Shown: positions 45,143 to 55,021 of the stretch, one piece after another
Layout: every line of letters starts with the position of its first letter
Numbering within the stretch: position 1 is the first letter of the stretch
DNA from: Arenibacter hampyeongensis
GTDB taxonomy: Bacteria; Bacteroidota; Bacteroidia; Flavobacteriales; Flavobacteriaceae
Direction: 5' to 3'
NCBI RefSeq assembly: GCF_002909255.1
Contig: NZ_PIOB01000009.1
Span: 1 to 64,000, forward strand
Length of the DNA: 64,000 nt
Program-made: the position numbers and the translations under genes
Notes under the pieces: model-generated
What the model saw: only the letters and a program-made list of their open reading frames with translations
Database searches by the model: none
Told to the model about the DNA's origin: nothing

Positions 45143-46344
45143 AAAATTCAAATTACATAAGAATAGGCACCGAGTATTACAAACAAGGCGAAGTGCCGTT
45201 ACACAGTGGGGATACCTACAAAACCCTACTAAAATGGCGTAAATCGGAAATCATTACTGATGAAGGCAAGGAATATATGGATACCATAGAAAAGTATGAT
45301 GGATTCTGTCTTATCCCTTCGCATACGGAATATCAACGGTGCATTAAGAATTTCTATAACAAGTACGAAAAATTGGAGCATAAATTTGAACCCGGTGATT
45401 TCCCAATGACCAAGGTGTTCTTAATCCATATTTTTGGTGAGCAGTATGAGTTGGGCATGGACTATTTAACCATTCTATGGAGGCATCCTACCCAAATATT
45501 GCCCATTCTATGCCTAGTAAGTGAAGAACGGAAAACCGGCAAAACCACTTTCCTAAATTGGCTAAAGCTTATTTTTCAAGGCAATATGACCATTAATAAA
45601 AATGAGGACTTTAGAAGCCGTTTTAATTCCGATTGGGCAGACAAGCTCATTGTGTCGGTAGACGAGGTCCTATTGGATAAAAAAGAGGATAGCGAGCGAA
45701 TTAAGAACCTTTCTACTGCAGTTACCTACAAAACAGAATCAAAAGGAGTGGATAAAGTGGAATCCTATTTTTTTGGGAAATTTATTCTATGCTCCAATAA
45801 TGAAGATAATTTTATTCAGATTGACTCAAGTGAAATCCGCTATTGGATAAGAAAGGTACCCGCCCTAAAGGATGAGGGAGAAAACCCTGACCTAATGCAA
45901 GATCTAAAAATGGAATTACCGTTTTTCATGCACTATTTAAACCATCGGGAGATATTTTCTAAAAGAAACACACGTATGTGGTTCACCAAGGATCAAATTT
46001 ATACGGAAGCCCTAGGTAGATTGGTTTCTGGCAACAGAACCTTTGTGAATAGGGAAATAGAAGAAATATTGTTGGATGACTTCATAAAATTTGAAGCCAA
46101 GGAATTAAAATATTCTTTAAGTGATCTTGTGGAAAAATTAAGTAAGAATAATATCAGAGTATCCTCTACAAAAGTTTCCGAGGTGCTAAGGAATAATTTT
46201 GGGCTGGAAAGTAAAAATGGCTCTTACAGTAAACACTATCTCGCATTGGTACCTCCTAATAATACATATATAGTGGAGGAAACAAAACAAAAGGGTAGGT
46301 ATTATACCTTTTTAAAGGAAGATTATATGGATAGCCCGATTTAG
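45139..46344 (+). CDS. Primase/helicase-type replication protein (VapE/DUF5906-like)
   Basis: The 401-residue protein has an SF3-like or VapE-type helicase core. The Walker A loop is EERKTGKTTF (Lys near residue 135), and LIVSVDEVLLDKKED holds the acidic Walker B. GKFILCSNNEDNFIQID and SEIRYWIRKVP are conserved sensor segments of phage and satellite primase-helicases. A C-terminal winged-helix-like part (YSLSDLVEKLSKNNIRVSSTKVSEVL) could bind DNA. The iteron-like field begins about 300 bases downstream. It probably starts or drives replication of the excised element. Confidence 0.82.
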   Translation: MKNSNYIRIGTEYYKQGEVPLHSGDTYKTLLKWRKSEIITDEGKEYMDTIEKYDGFCLIPSHTEYQRCIKNFYNKYEKLEHKFEPGDFPMTKVFLIHIFGEQYELGMDYLTILWRHPTQILPILCLVSEERKTGKTTFLNWLKLIFQGNMTINKNEDFRSRFNSDWADKLIVSVDEVLLDKKEDSERIKNLSTAVTYKTESKGVDKVESYFFGKFILCSNNEDNFIQIDSSEIRYWIRKVPALKDEGENPDLMQDLKMELPFFMHYLNHREIFSKRNTRMWFTKDQIYTEALGRLVSGNRTFVNREIEEILLDDFIKFEAKELKYSLSDLVEKLSKNNIRVSSTKVSEVLRNNFGLESKNGSYSKHYLALVPPNNTYIVEETKQKGRYYTFLKEDYMDSPI

Positions 46345-47273
46345 TTGTTGAATTGTTGAAGTCCTATTAAAAGTGCTTATAAACAGACAGTTATAAGGCT
46401 TCATTGATTCAACTTCAAGTCAACTACCCTAAAATTTACCAGTACCTTTTTTAAATATTTAGGTTTAGCAAACTCTACTTGTAGTAAACTTGTTGAATAA
46501 ATGTACTCTCCTAAAAGATTCATTATTAAGTTATTACGTATATATTCAACCAATCAACAGTAAATAGACAACCTTCCTGTAACTTTAGGTAGTTCAGCCT
46601 ACTTGCTGCTCACATTAAAATATTATTTGCTTTAACTATAATAGCCAAGCTCCTATGGTAGTTACATATGGTGAAGGCTATGGTTAATAAGTGTTACACC
46701 TATGGTGTAACCGTGGTGAGCCTGTGGTTACAACAAAGTGCTAAAATGCTTATTTTCAGTATTTTAAAGTTTTGTTTCGTATGATTGTACATGATTATGG
46801 TTTGGTTAGCCTATGGTGAAGCCCGTGGTGAAAGGTATGGTTAGCCTATGGTGCAACTGTGGTGAAGGCTATGGTGAGCCTGTGGTGAATCTGTAGTGAA
46901 GCCTATGGTTATCTTGGTTTATACGAAAGTAATAAAGTGCTTATTATCATGGTTTTACGTGTTATTTTGTATGATTTTACATAATTAATGTATGATTAAC
47001 CTGTGGTGAAGGCAAGGGTTAAGGGGCGGCGACATGGTGGTGCTTACATACTGTCTTTTAATGATCAAAAGCAGTAATTCAACGGATATTATCGAAATTC
47101 ATCGATTAAGCAAATAGCAAATCCAATATTTGCTATCTTAGAAGATTGATAGCAATACCGTCGGTTGTAGTATTCCCCCCTCTTTACGCCAAGAATATTA
47201 TATATAAATAAATAGGAATTATAGTATATTTTGTATAGTGACATACTATGATCTCCGTACGTTGGTACTAAGC
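46345..47273. repeat. Iteron-like repeat field and flanking noncoding DNA
   Basis: No gene is supported here. From about 46660 to 47030 many imperfect copies of CTATGGTGAAGC or CTGTGGTGAA-type 11-12-mers follow each other, densest at 46805-46910. A larger unit of roughly 185 bases also repeats: an AAAGTGCT...GCTTATT...GTATGAT segment at about 46733-46800 returns in altered form at about 46925-46995, each followed by the short repeats. The position right after a replication protein suggests an origin with iterons. The transcript start for the next gene probably lies at its end, near 47200. Confidence 0.65.
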
Positions 47274-47921
47274 ATGACTGAAAGCGAATACTTCTCGTTG
47301 AAAAATAAAGGTTGGACTGAATTTGGCTGTGGCTCAACAGATATAGAATTAATTACCATAGCGTCGGAAATTGGAAATCTTTTAAAGCATCCTAATGGAC
47401 AAATTGTTTATACCTTAAAACCAAAATTAGAGAGTGAAGCTCTTAAAGGGACTTTTAGCAATATACACGGATATGGTGATTTTCCTTTCCATACAGATAC
47501 TGCATTTTACAAGAAACCAGCACGATATATCTTGATGCATTCAGTTAGACCTAGTATTTGTGATACCACAGTACTATCTAAAATTGCCCTATGGGACCTA
47601 TTGACATATTCAGATAAAAAAAATGCAGAAAGAGCTATCTACCTTGTAAATACAAATAGGGAAAAATATTATACCTCATTAATTTTCAGAGACAATAAAA
47701 TTGAAGGAATTAAATATGACCCTTCATGTATGCTACCATTTAATAAATTTGCCAAAGACTTTGATCTGACCTTTAAAGAAATTCTAACAGAAACAAGCCC
47801 CAACTGTATTAAATGGACCGAAAACAAAACATTAATCATTGACAATTGGAAGTGTTTGCACGGTAGAAAATCAGTAGAAAAAGACTGCAATAGAGAATTA
47901 AAAAGAATTTACATTAATTAA
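47274..47921 (+). CDS. TauD/TfdA-like Fe(II)/2-oxoglutarate dioxygenase
   Basis: This 215-residue protein has the jelly-roll iron site of the TauD family: His73 and Asp75 in FHTDTAF, the distal His196 in LHGRKS, and a downstream Arg in RELKRIYIN that would hold 2-oxoglutarate. It has no signal peptide. I chose the ATG at 47274; a GTG at 47238 would add 12 residues. It is short for TauD (usually about 280), so the fold is a minimal one. The HEPN-like zinc protein begins six bases downstream, so the two form an operon placed at the head of the element's defence cargo. The substrate is unknown; a nucleotide, RNA, amino acid or protein side chain are all possible. Confidence 0.78.
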   Translation: MTESEYFSLKNKGWTEFGCGSTDIELITIASEIGNLLKHPNGQIVYTLKPKLESEALKGTFSNIHGYGDFPFHTDTAFYKKPARYILMHSVRPSICDTTVLSKIALWDLLTYSDKKNAERAIYLVNTNREKYYTSLIFRDNKIEGIKYDPSCMLPFNKFAKDFDLTFKEILTETSPNCIKWTENKTLIIDNWKCLHGRKSVEKDCNRELKRIYIN

Positions 47922-47927
47922 TTATTT

Positions 47928-48890
47928 ATGAGCTGGGAAAGAGAACCATTATTTACTAAAGCTAAATTGTACTTTGAAAAAGCGTATAACGAAGATAAAG
48001 AGGAAACTTATTTCGGGCTTTGGTGCGCTATGGGCTTAGAATTATTAGCTCGTTCTGCGGTTTCTCACGTCAGTCCGACTTTATTAGCAGAACCTGATAG
48101 GGATCATCAGCACTTACTGCATGCCTTAGGGTTAGGCTCAGTTAAGTCTCCACGAAAATCTCTAGCCACCATTAATATTCTATCATTATGCAAAACTTTA
48201 ATTACTGATTTTACTGATGCAAATTTTAAAATAGCTTCTGCGATTATTAATAGAAGAAATGAAGAGGTTCATTCAGGGGCAGCGGCATTTGAAGAATATC
48301 CAACACAACAATGGATAGCAGGATTTTACAAATGCTGTAAAATACTTTGCGAGTTTCAAGGTGAATCATTAAACTCATTGTTCGGACAAGATATTCAAAA
48401 AGAAGCTGAATTAATTCTTGCCGATATTGAAGAAGAAGTTATCGGGAAAACTCAAAATCAAATTGCAGCACATAGAAGGGTTTTTAATGGCAAAAACAAA
48501 GAAAAGAAGGAGGAGTTAAAAGACTTAGCTAACAAAAATGGATATATATTGTCTTATAAAGGATATCATAAAGTAATTTGTCCATCTTGCAATTGTACGG
48601 CAACAGTTTTTGGCAAACCCTTTGGCAAACAAAATGTAGTAAATAATGAAGATGAAATAATTGTTCGCCAATCAATATTGCCAACTAAATTTAACTGTAT
48701 CGCTTGTGAGCTTAAATTGGATGGATATAGCTCACTAAATGCGGCAGGAATTGCTAATCATTATACAAGAAAAAACACATATAGTCCAGAAGAATATTAT
48801 GATATGATTAATCCTGATGATTCGGATACGATAACCGAACGCTATAATGAGTTAAACCCCCCGGATGATTGGGGTTGGAATAATGAGTAA
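47928..48890 (+). CDS. HEPN-like protein with C-terminal zinc ribbon
   Basis: The 320-residue protein begins with a helical domain of about 150 residues that ends in the motif Arg110-Asn-Glu-Glu-Val-His115, matching the R-x4-6-H signature of HEPN ribonucleases. A helical linker with charged repeats (KEKKEELKDLANK) leads to a four-Cys zinc ribbon, Cys218/Cys221 (CPSC) with Cys257/Cys260 (CIAC). The C-terminal tail is very acidic. I do not recognise a named family. It is translationally linked to the dioxygenase before it. An RNA-cleaving effector is a reasonable hypothesis; it may instead be a non-catalytic HEPN fold protein. Confidence 0.62.
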   Translation: MSWEREPLFTKAKLYFEKAYNEDKEETYFGLWCAMGLELLARSAVSHVSPTLLAEPDRDHQHLLHALGLGSVKSPRKSLATINILSLCKTLITDFTDANFKIASAIINRRNEEVHSGAAAFEEYPTQQWIAGFYKCCKILCEFQGESLNSLFGQDIQKEAELILADIEEEVIGKTQNQIAAHRRVFNGKNKEKKEELKDLANKNGYILSYKGYHKVICPSCNCTATVFGKPFGKQNVVNNEDEIIVRQSILPTKFNCIACELKLDGYSSLNAAGIANHYTRKNTYSPEEYYDMINPDDSDTITERYNELNPPDDWGWNNE

Positions 48891-49110
48891 TTAACCCTAA
48901 CAATTGCCAAAATTCGTTGTGCAGGGCTTAAAAAAATAGTAACCTCCACAAGGTCAAGGCGTTTTTACTTTAGGGCAGTTCAAGCGCCAAAAAAAATTTC
49001 AAAAGTGATAAATAAACGTGTAAAATATCAAAACCCATAAAACATTTATTAATTCGGACTAATTAGATATCTTTAATTTTTATATAAAATTTAGCATATT
49101 CACTTTTTAC

Positions 49111-50700
49111 ATGGCAAAAAATACAGTAAAGGCAGATATAGATTTTGAAAAAGAACTTTGGGATGCAGCAAACGAATTAAGAGGGGCCGTATCGGAGAAC
49201 AACTATAAAAACTACATTCTACCACTAGTCTTCCTAAAACACCTTAGTGAGCGATACGAGATCGTGTATGAAGAGCTAACCCAGGAACTGAAAGATCCAA
49301 AGTCCGATTACTACACCACCGACCAAGAGGAAATTAATTACGTACTGGAAGACCAAGACGAGTATCGCTCCCGAAATACCTTTAAAATTCCAAAAACGGC
49401 ATCTTGGCAGTATTTAAAAGATAATGCGGAGCAAGATGATATAAAGGTCATTGTGGATGCTGCTTTTGATGTAATTCAAGAACTGCTTACTGCTTACAAC
49501 CCGCAATTGAATAACCTATTGCCACGTATTTTTGTACGAAGCGAGTTATCTCCCAAGCAAACAGGGGGCATCATAAACTTATTGTCACATCCCAAGTTTT
49601 CAGAAAAGGAAAATCCAGAAAGCGATATTTTGGGTCGTATATATGAATATTATATAGGGCGTTTTGCCATGGCGGAAGGTTCCGGTGCAGGTCAATTCTT
49701 TACACCGGGTAGTATCGTAAGGCTTTTGGTAGAATTATTGGAGCCATATAGGGGTAGAATTTTTGACGCTGCCTGTGGTAGTGGTGGAATGTTTGTACAG
49801 AGCTTGAAGTTCATTAAGGAACATGGAGGTGATAAAACGGATATTTCCATATATGGTCAGGAAATGACCGCCCAAACTCTGCGATTGTGCTTAATGAATT
49901 TGTTGCTGCGCGATCTATCTTTTGATATTAAATTGGGCAACTCTCTCTTAGATGATAAATTCCCCGATTTAAAAGCTGATTATATCCTTGCCAACCCTCC
50001 ATTTAACGTGAGCAACTGGCACCCAGAAGATTTGCCCGATGGAGATCCCCGACTATTTGGACCCAAGGAAGAATTCACAACGGATGGTTCTGCCAATTAT
50101 ATGTGGATGCAAACCTTTTGGCATCATTTAAGTATTACGGGTACAGCCGGTATTGTAATGGCAAATGGCGCAATGACCTCTAACAGCAAAGGTGAAAAAA
50201 ATGTACGCCAACATATGGTTGAGAATGGTATGATAGATTGTATTGTGCGAATGCCAGATAAGTTGTTTTTAACGACTGGTATACCTGCTTGCCTATTTAT
50301 ACTTAGTAAAAACCGTGATGGTAAAGATGGTGAACATAGGGAACGCACTAATGAAATATTGTTTTTAGACGCTGCCAAAATGGGAACCATGGCCAGCCGA
50401 AAACTTCGTGTGTTTTCTGATGAAGATGTTACTCTAATTGCCGACACCTACCACAATTGGCGTATTACGGGAAAAACCTATGAAGATATAGACGGATTTT
50501 GTAAAGCTGCTACCTTGGAAGAGGTACAAAACCAAGATTATAAACTGACTCCAGGTATTTATGTAGGCACAGAGGCTGAAGAAGATGATGGTATACTGTT
50601 TGAAGAAAAAATAGAGGTTTTAAAAGCAGAACTTTTAGAGCAGTTAGAAACCGGGAAAAAATTAAATAAACAGATTCTGGCAAATTTTGATAAACTATAA
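49111..50700 (+). CDS. hsdM: Type I restriction-modification DNA methyltransferase subunit
   Basis: This 529-residue subunit methylates adenine in the target sequence. An N-terminal helical domain (residues 10-150) precedes the N6-adenine methyltransferase core. AdoMet motif I is DAACGSGGMF from Asp219, and the catalytic motif NPPF starts at Asn295 (ANPPFNVSNW). SGAGQFFTPGSIVRLLVELL is the HsdM signature just before motif I. The stop codon overlaps the hsdS start by one base (TAATG). Length and domains are intact, so the modification half should work together with HsdS. Confidence 0.95.
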   Translation: MAKNTVKADIDFEKELWDAANELRGAVSENNYKNYILPLVFLKHLSERYEIVYEELTQELKDPKSDYYTTDQEEINYVLEDQDEYRSRNTFKIPKTASWQYLKDNAEQDDIKVIVDAAFDVIQELLTAYNPQLNNLLPRIFVRSELSPKQTGGIINLLSHPKFSEKENPESDILGRIYEYYIGRFAMAEGSGAGQFFTPGSIVRLLVELLEPYRGRIFDAACGSGGMFVQSLKFIKEHGGDKTDISIYGQEMTAQTLRLCLMNLLLRDLSFDIKLGNSLLDDKFPDLKADYILANPPFNVSNWHPEDLPDGDPRLFGPKEEFTTDGSANYMWMQTFWHHLSITGTAGIVMANGAMTSNSKGEKNVRQHMVENGMIDCIVRMPDKLFLTTGIPACLFILSKNRDGKDGEHRERTNEILFLDAAKMGTMASRKLRVFSDEDVTLIADTYHNWRITGKTYEDIDGFCKAATLEEVQNQDYKLTPGIYVGTEAEEDDGILFEEKIEVLKAELLEQLETGKKLNKQILANFDKL

Positions 50701-51938
50701 TGAACATACCATACAACTGGAATAATTATAAGCTTAGTGATATAGCCCACGTTCAAACTGGACCTTTCGGAAGTCAATTGCATCAAGAGGATTATATAGA
50801 TGGTGGTACACCTTTAGTTACTGTTAAGAATCTAGGTGCGAGACGAATTAGTAGAAATAATCTTGATGGAGTATCAGATGACGATAAGAAAAGATTATCC
50901 CGCTACATTATGAGAAGAGGTGATATTATTTTTAGTCGAGTAGGAGCTAATATTGACCGAACAAGTTTAGTTACTGAAGATGAAGATGGATGGATCTTTT
51001 CAAGTAGTACACTTAGAGCGAGATTGCATGATGAATCCGTTTCAAGTACTTTCTTAATCTATCTTTTTCATACTCCAAATTTTAAGAATTTAATGAGAAC
51101 TATTGCAGTCGGGGCAACAAGACCTTCATTGAATTCTCAAATACTTAAGGATATTTCTATTACTCTCCCGCCCCTCCCAGAACAAAAAGCCATAGCCCCC
51201 ATCCTTTCTACTTTAGACGATAAAATAGAGAACAACCTAGCCATGAACAAAACCTTGGAAGATATGGCAATGGCACTCTACAAACATTGGTTTGTGGATT
51301 TTGGCCCTTTTAAGGACGGTGAATTTGTAGACTCCGAATTAGGGTTGATACCGAAAGGGTGGGAGGTGAAGAAGCTGGTAAATTTCGTAAATCTAACTAT
51401 GGGTCAATCACCCAAATCTGAATTTTATAATGATAGCAATGCAGGCTTACCTTTTCATCAAGGTGTTTCCGATTATGGTTTGCGCTTTCCTGAAGATAAA
51501 AAATATTCAACTTTTGGAAATAGATTAGCCTTAAAAGGAGATATTTTATTTAGTGTTAGAGCACCGGTAGGGAGAATAAACATTGCAAAAAACAAAATAA
51601 TTTTAGGTCGTGGGTTAGCTTCAATGCGAATGGATGGAAACAGTAATTTTTTATTTTATGCTTTAAAGAATATGTTTTCTTCAGAAGACATGATTGGTTC
51701 TGGAACCGTATTTAATTCTGTAAATAAAACAGAATTACAAAATTTGAAATTCATAATTCCTAGTAAATCAATTCTTGAAAAATTTAGTGACGTAATCCAG
51801 CCAATGGATTTCCTTTATTATACTAACAGTAATAATAACCAAACCCTTACCCAACTAAGGGATACCTTATTACCTAAACTTATTAGCGGAGAGGTCCGTT
51901 TAAATGAATTTAAAGAAACCTTAGCCAACGTACTATGA
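50700..51938 (+). CDS. hsdS: Type I restriction-modification specificity subunit
   Basis: The 412-residue subunit recognises the bipartite target. It has two target-recognition domains, residues about 1-160 (starting NWNNYKLSDIAHVQTGPFGSQL) and about 220-390 (starting LIPKGWEVKKLVNFVNLTMG), each followed by a conserved helical spacer (LPPLPEQKAIAPILSTLDDK and QTLTQLRDTLLPKLISGEVR). Both spacers are intact, so a full-length HsdS is predicted. Translation is coupled to hsdM (one-base overlap) and hsdR (four-base overlap). The DNA sequence recognised cannot be read out. Confidence 0.94.
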   Translation: MNIPYNWNNYKLSDIAHVQTGPFGSQLHQEDYIDGGTPLVTVKNLGARRISRNNLDGVSDDDKKRLSRYIMRRGDIIFSRVGANIDRTSLVTEDEDGWIFSSSTLRARLHDESVSSTFLIYLFHTPNFKNLMRTIAVGATRPSLNSQILKDISITLPPLPEQKAIAPILSTLDDKIENNLAMNKTLEDMAMALYKHWFVDFGPFKDGEFVDSELGLIPKGWEVKKLVNFVNLTMGQSPKSEFYNDSNAGLPFHQGVSDYGLRFPEDKKYSTFGNRLALKGDILFSVRAPVGRINIAKNKIILGRGLASMRMDGNSNFLFYALKNMFSSEDMIGSGTVFNSVNKTELQNLKFIIPSKSILEKFSDVIQPMDFLYYTNSNNNQTLTQLRDTLLPKLISGEVRLNEFKETLANVL

Positions 51939-54900
51939 TCAACTTTACCGAAGCTGCCGTACAAAATGCCGCCCTGAACTGGCTTCAGGAATTAGGCTAT
52001 ACCCACATGCAGGGCAATAGCTTAACTAGAGATCTTAAAAAGGTTGTTTTGGAAGAGGAGCTTCGTGGTTTTTTACAACGTACTTATTCAGATGTTCCTG
52101 CAACGGCCATAAATGAGGCCATGGCAAGTTTTACCCAACACCAAGGGATGGATACGGATTACCGTAACCGTGACTTTCATCGGAAATGCACACAAGGTAT
52201 CTCCGTAAGTTGGAAAGATGCCCAGGGCAAAGAAAACGCCAAGCATATATACCCCATAGATTATGAAAATGCAGAAAACAATAGTTTTATCTGTGCAGAT
52301 GAAGTAAATATTATAGGTCAAAATGCCCGTCGCACAGATGTAATAATTTTCATTAACGGTTTGCCCTTAGTAGTTTTTGAGTTTAAAAATTTGTTCGACA
52401 AAAATGTAGGCGTAGAAAATGCCTATGGACAAATAGGGCATTATCGTAAAGATATTCCCCAATTGTTCGATTACAATGCCATTACTATAGTTTCGGACGG
52501 TCTGGAAGCCTTGCACGGCATGTACAACGCCTCGTTCAAATGGTTTGCTCCCTGGAAAAGTTTACTTGGCGATGATACGGAGCAAAATCAAGACTTACAG
52601 TTAGAAACACTATTAAAAGGCCTATTCCCCAAAGAAACTATACTGAACTATATTCAGAACTTCATTTTTCATGAGGACCACAATGGTAAGATCATAAAAA
52701 AAGGAGCCAAATACCACCAGTATTGGGGCATTACTAAAGCGGTAACATCGGCATTGGAAAATATAAAACCACAGGGAGATGGTAGATTAGGAGTAATCTG
52801 GCATACACAGGGGTCTGGAAAAAGTATATCCATGGCCATACTTACCGGAATTTTACGCCAATTGCCACAGTTAAAAAATCCTACCATTATTATTCAAGTA
52901 GATCGCAATGATCTGGACCAGCAATTGTACGAGAATTTTGTACTCTGCAAGGATTTGGTAGGAGACGTACAGCACGCCACAACCACGGACGAATTAAGGA
53001 GCTTGTTAAGTAGTGATGGTGGAGGGGTTATATTTACCACCATAGAGAAATTTCGCCTTAAAGAGCTGGAAAACGGAAAAGAAGTAAGTCACCCTGTGCT
53101 TTCCGAACGCTACAATTTAATAGTAATGGCGGATGAAGCCCATCGTACCCAATATGGTTTTAATGATGGTGGTTTTGCGCAGAATATTAGGAAAGCAGTT
53201 CCCAACGCTTCCTTTATTGGGTTTACAGGAACACCGGTAGATGGTAAAGATGCGGATACCGAACAAGTTTTTGGTAAAACAATTCATACCTATGATATTA
53301 AACAGGCAGTAGAAGATGGTGCTACGGTGCCTATATATTACGAACCCAAAATGGTGCCCTTAAATATAAAGGCCAAATTTACCCAGGAACTAGAAGAGGT
53401 AGTCGAGGGGGAAGAAGAACAGACTAATCCCGTGTGGGCTGCAATTGAAGACGCAGCTGGTTCCAAGGATAGGGTTGAACGGGTTGCTAAGGACATTTTA
53501 ACGCACTTTAATGCCCGAATTGAAACCTTGGACGGCAAAGCCATGATCGTCTGTATGAGCCGCCGTAATTGCGTAAAAATGTACGATGCTCTTATGGCCT
53601 TGAACAATTGTCCTGAAATAGCGGTAATCATGACCGGTAATATCGGCAAAGATCCTGAATCTTGGAATCCGCACGTTCGTACCAAAGATAATATGGATGC
53701 TATTAAAAAGCGTTTCCGAACACCCGAAGATCCGTTAAAAATGGTAATCGTACGCGATATGTGGCTTACAGGCTTTGATGCCCCTTGTGCCCATACGATG
53801 TACGTGGATAAAATAATGAAAGGCCATAACCTTATGCAGGCAATTGCCAGGGTAAACCGCGTGTTTGAAGATAAACCAAATGGTTTGGTGGTAGATTTTA
53901 TAGGTATATCTGGATATTTGGCAGAGGCCACTAAAAAATACACCGGCAGTGGAGGAGAAGGTAAACCCACCATTGATTTGGATGCTGCAGTAGTCTTGTG
54001 TCTTGAACAATGTGCCACAACCAAGGATTTATTGGGCGGATTTGTGTTGGAAGAAATTGAAGCGCTTTCAGAAATCGAACTAATGCAATGGTCCAACTCC
54101 ATCTTAAATAATTTATTACGTTCTGATGATATCACGGATACCTTCCTAAAAGAAGAACGAAAACTTACCGAATTAATGGCGATGACCAATTCGGATCCCA
54201 AAATTTGGAAAATTCAGGAGGAAGTGGCTGTAATACAAAAATTCCGAGTATTGGTACGTAAAGTAAAAAGTCCACCAGGCCCACAACGCCAAAAGAACGA
54301 ACGTATAAAGGATTTGATAAGCAAAAGTATTGCTTCCCAAGAAATAGTAGACCTGGCTAAAATGTATGGCTTGGACAAAATTGATATTTCCATAATCGAT
54401 GATCGTTTTCAGGCAATTGTAAAGGAAAAAGGAGGGGAAAACATAAAAATTGAATTGCTTCGCCGTATTATCAATGATGAACTAAAAGTTCGGATGGTCA
54501 AAAACATTCGAAAAATGACAAGCCTAAAGGATGAACTGGAAAAAGTATTGGGCAAGTACCATAAGAACAGTATGGATTCTATAGCTGCTATAAAGCATCT
54601 ATTGGACATTGCTCAAGAATTTCAGCAAGACGATATCAGAACAAAGCAACTAGGGCTTACAGAGGACGAATTGGCTTTTTATGACCTCCTTTCCGCCAAC
54701 GAAAAATTATTGAACGTAAAGGGTCCTATTCAAGATCTTGTGCATTCTGTGGTAGCATCGGTTAAGAAAAATCTACAGTTGGATTGGACCAAGAAAGAAG
54801 ATGCACGTGCTGCCATTAGGTTAGCTGTTAAAAAGGAATTAAGGGGCAAGGTACCATTCTCTGATTTGGATAAACTATTAAAAGAAGTTGTTGAACAGGC

Positions 54901-54940
54901 AGAGGGGCAGTATAAGGATTGGCCGTTGATGGGGGCTTAA
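51935..54940 (+). CDS. hsdR: Type I restriction enzyme endonuclease/translocase subunit
   Basis: This 1001-residue subunit cuts unmodified DNA after translocation. The N-terminal nuclease domain shows RRTDVIIFINGLPLVVFEFKN (Asp and Glu-x-Lys of the PD-(D/E)XK site). The SF2 helicase follows: Walker A GSGKS at residues 293-297 and DEAH box from Asp400 (MADEAHRTQYG), with FIGFTGTPVDGKD as motif III region. The C-terminal part is helical and binds HsdM. The start codon overlaps the hsdS stop by four bases. All parts look intact. Confidence 0.95.
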   Translation: MINFTEAAVQNAALNWLQELGYTHMQGNSLTRDLKKVVLEEELRGFLQRTYSDVPATAINEAMASFTQHQGMDTDYRNRDFHRKCTQGISVSWKDAQGKENAKHIYPIDYENAENNSFICADEVNIIGQNARRTDVIIFINGLPLVVFEFKNLFDKNVGVENAYGQIGHYRKDIPQLFDYNAITIVSDGLEALHGMYNASFKWFAPWKSLLGDDTEQNQDLQLETLLKGLFPKETILNYIQNFIFHEDHNGKIIKKGAKYHQYWGITKAVTSALENIKPQGDGRLGVIWHTQGSGKSISMAILTGILRQLPQLKNPTIIIQVDRNDLDQQLYENFVLCKDLVGDVQHATTTDELRSLLSSDGGGVIFTTIEKFRLKELENGKEVSHPVLSERYNLIVMADEAHRTQYGFNDGGFAQNIRKAVPNASFIGFTGTPVDGKDADTEQVFGKTIHTYDIKQAVEDGATVPIYYEPKMVPLNIKAKFTQELEEVVEGEEEQTNPVWAAIEDAAGSKDRVERVAKDILTHFNARIETLDGKAMIVCMSRRNCVKMYDALMALNNCPEIAVIMTGNIGKDPESWNPHVRTKDNMDAIKKRFRTPEDPLKMVIVRDMWLTGFDAPCAHTMYVDKIMKGHNLMQAIARVNRVFEDKPNGLVVDFIGISGYLAEATKKYTGSGGEGKPTIDLDAAVVLCLEQCATTKDLLGGFVLEEIEALSEIELMQWSNSILNNLLRSDDITDTFLKEERKLTELMAMTNSDPKIWKIQEEVAVIQKFRVLVRKVKSPPGPQRQKNERIKDLISKSIASQEIVDLAKMYGLDKIDISIIDDRFQAIVKEKGGENIKIELLRRIINDELKVRMVKNIRKMTSLKDELEKVLGKYHKNSMDSIAAIKHLLDIAQEFQQDDIRTKQLGLTEDELAFYDLLSANEKLLNVKGPIQDLVHSVVASVKKNLQLDWTKKEDARAAIRLAVKKELRGKVPFSDLDKLLKEVVEQAEGQYKDWPLMGA

Positions 54941-55021
54941 AGCAAAAGAAAATATAATACTTACCTAAATAGTGTTTGAGATATCAGGTATTTATAGACG
55001 AGTTACAAAGCTAAAGTTAAT

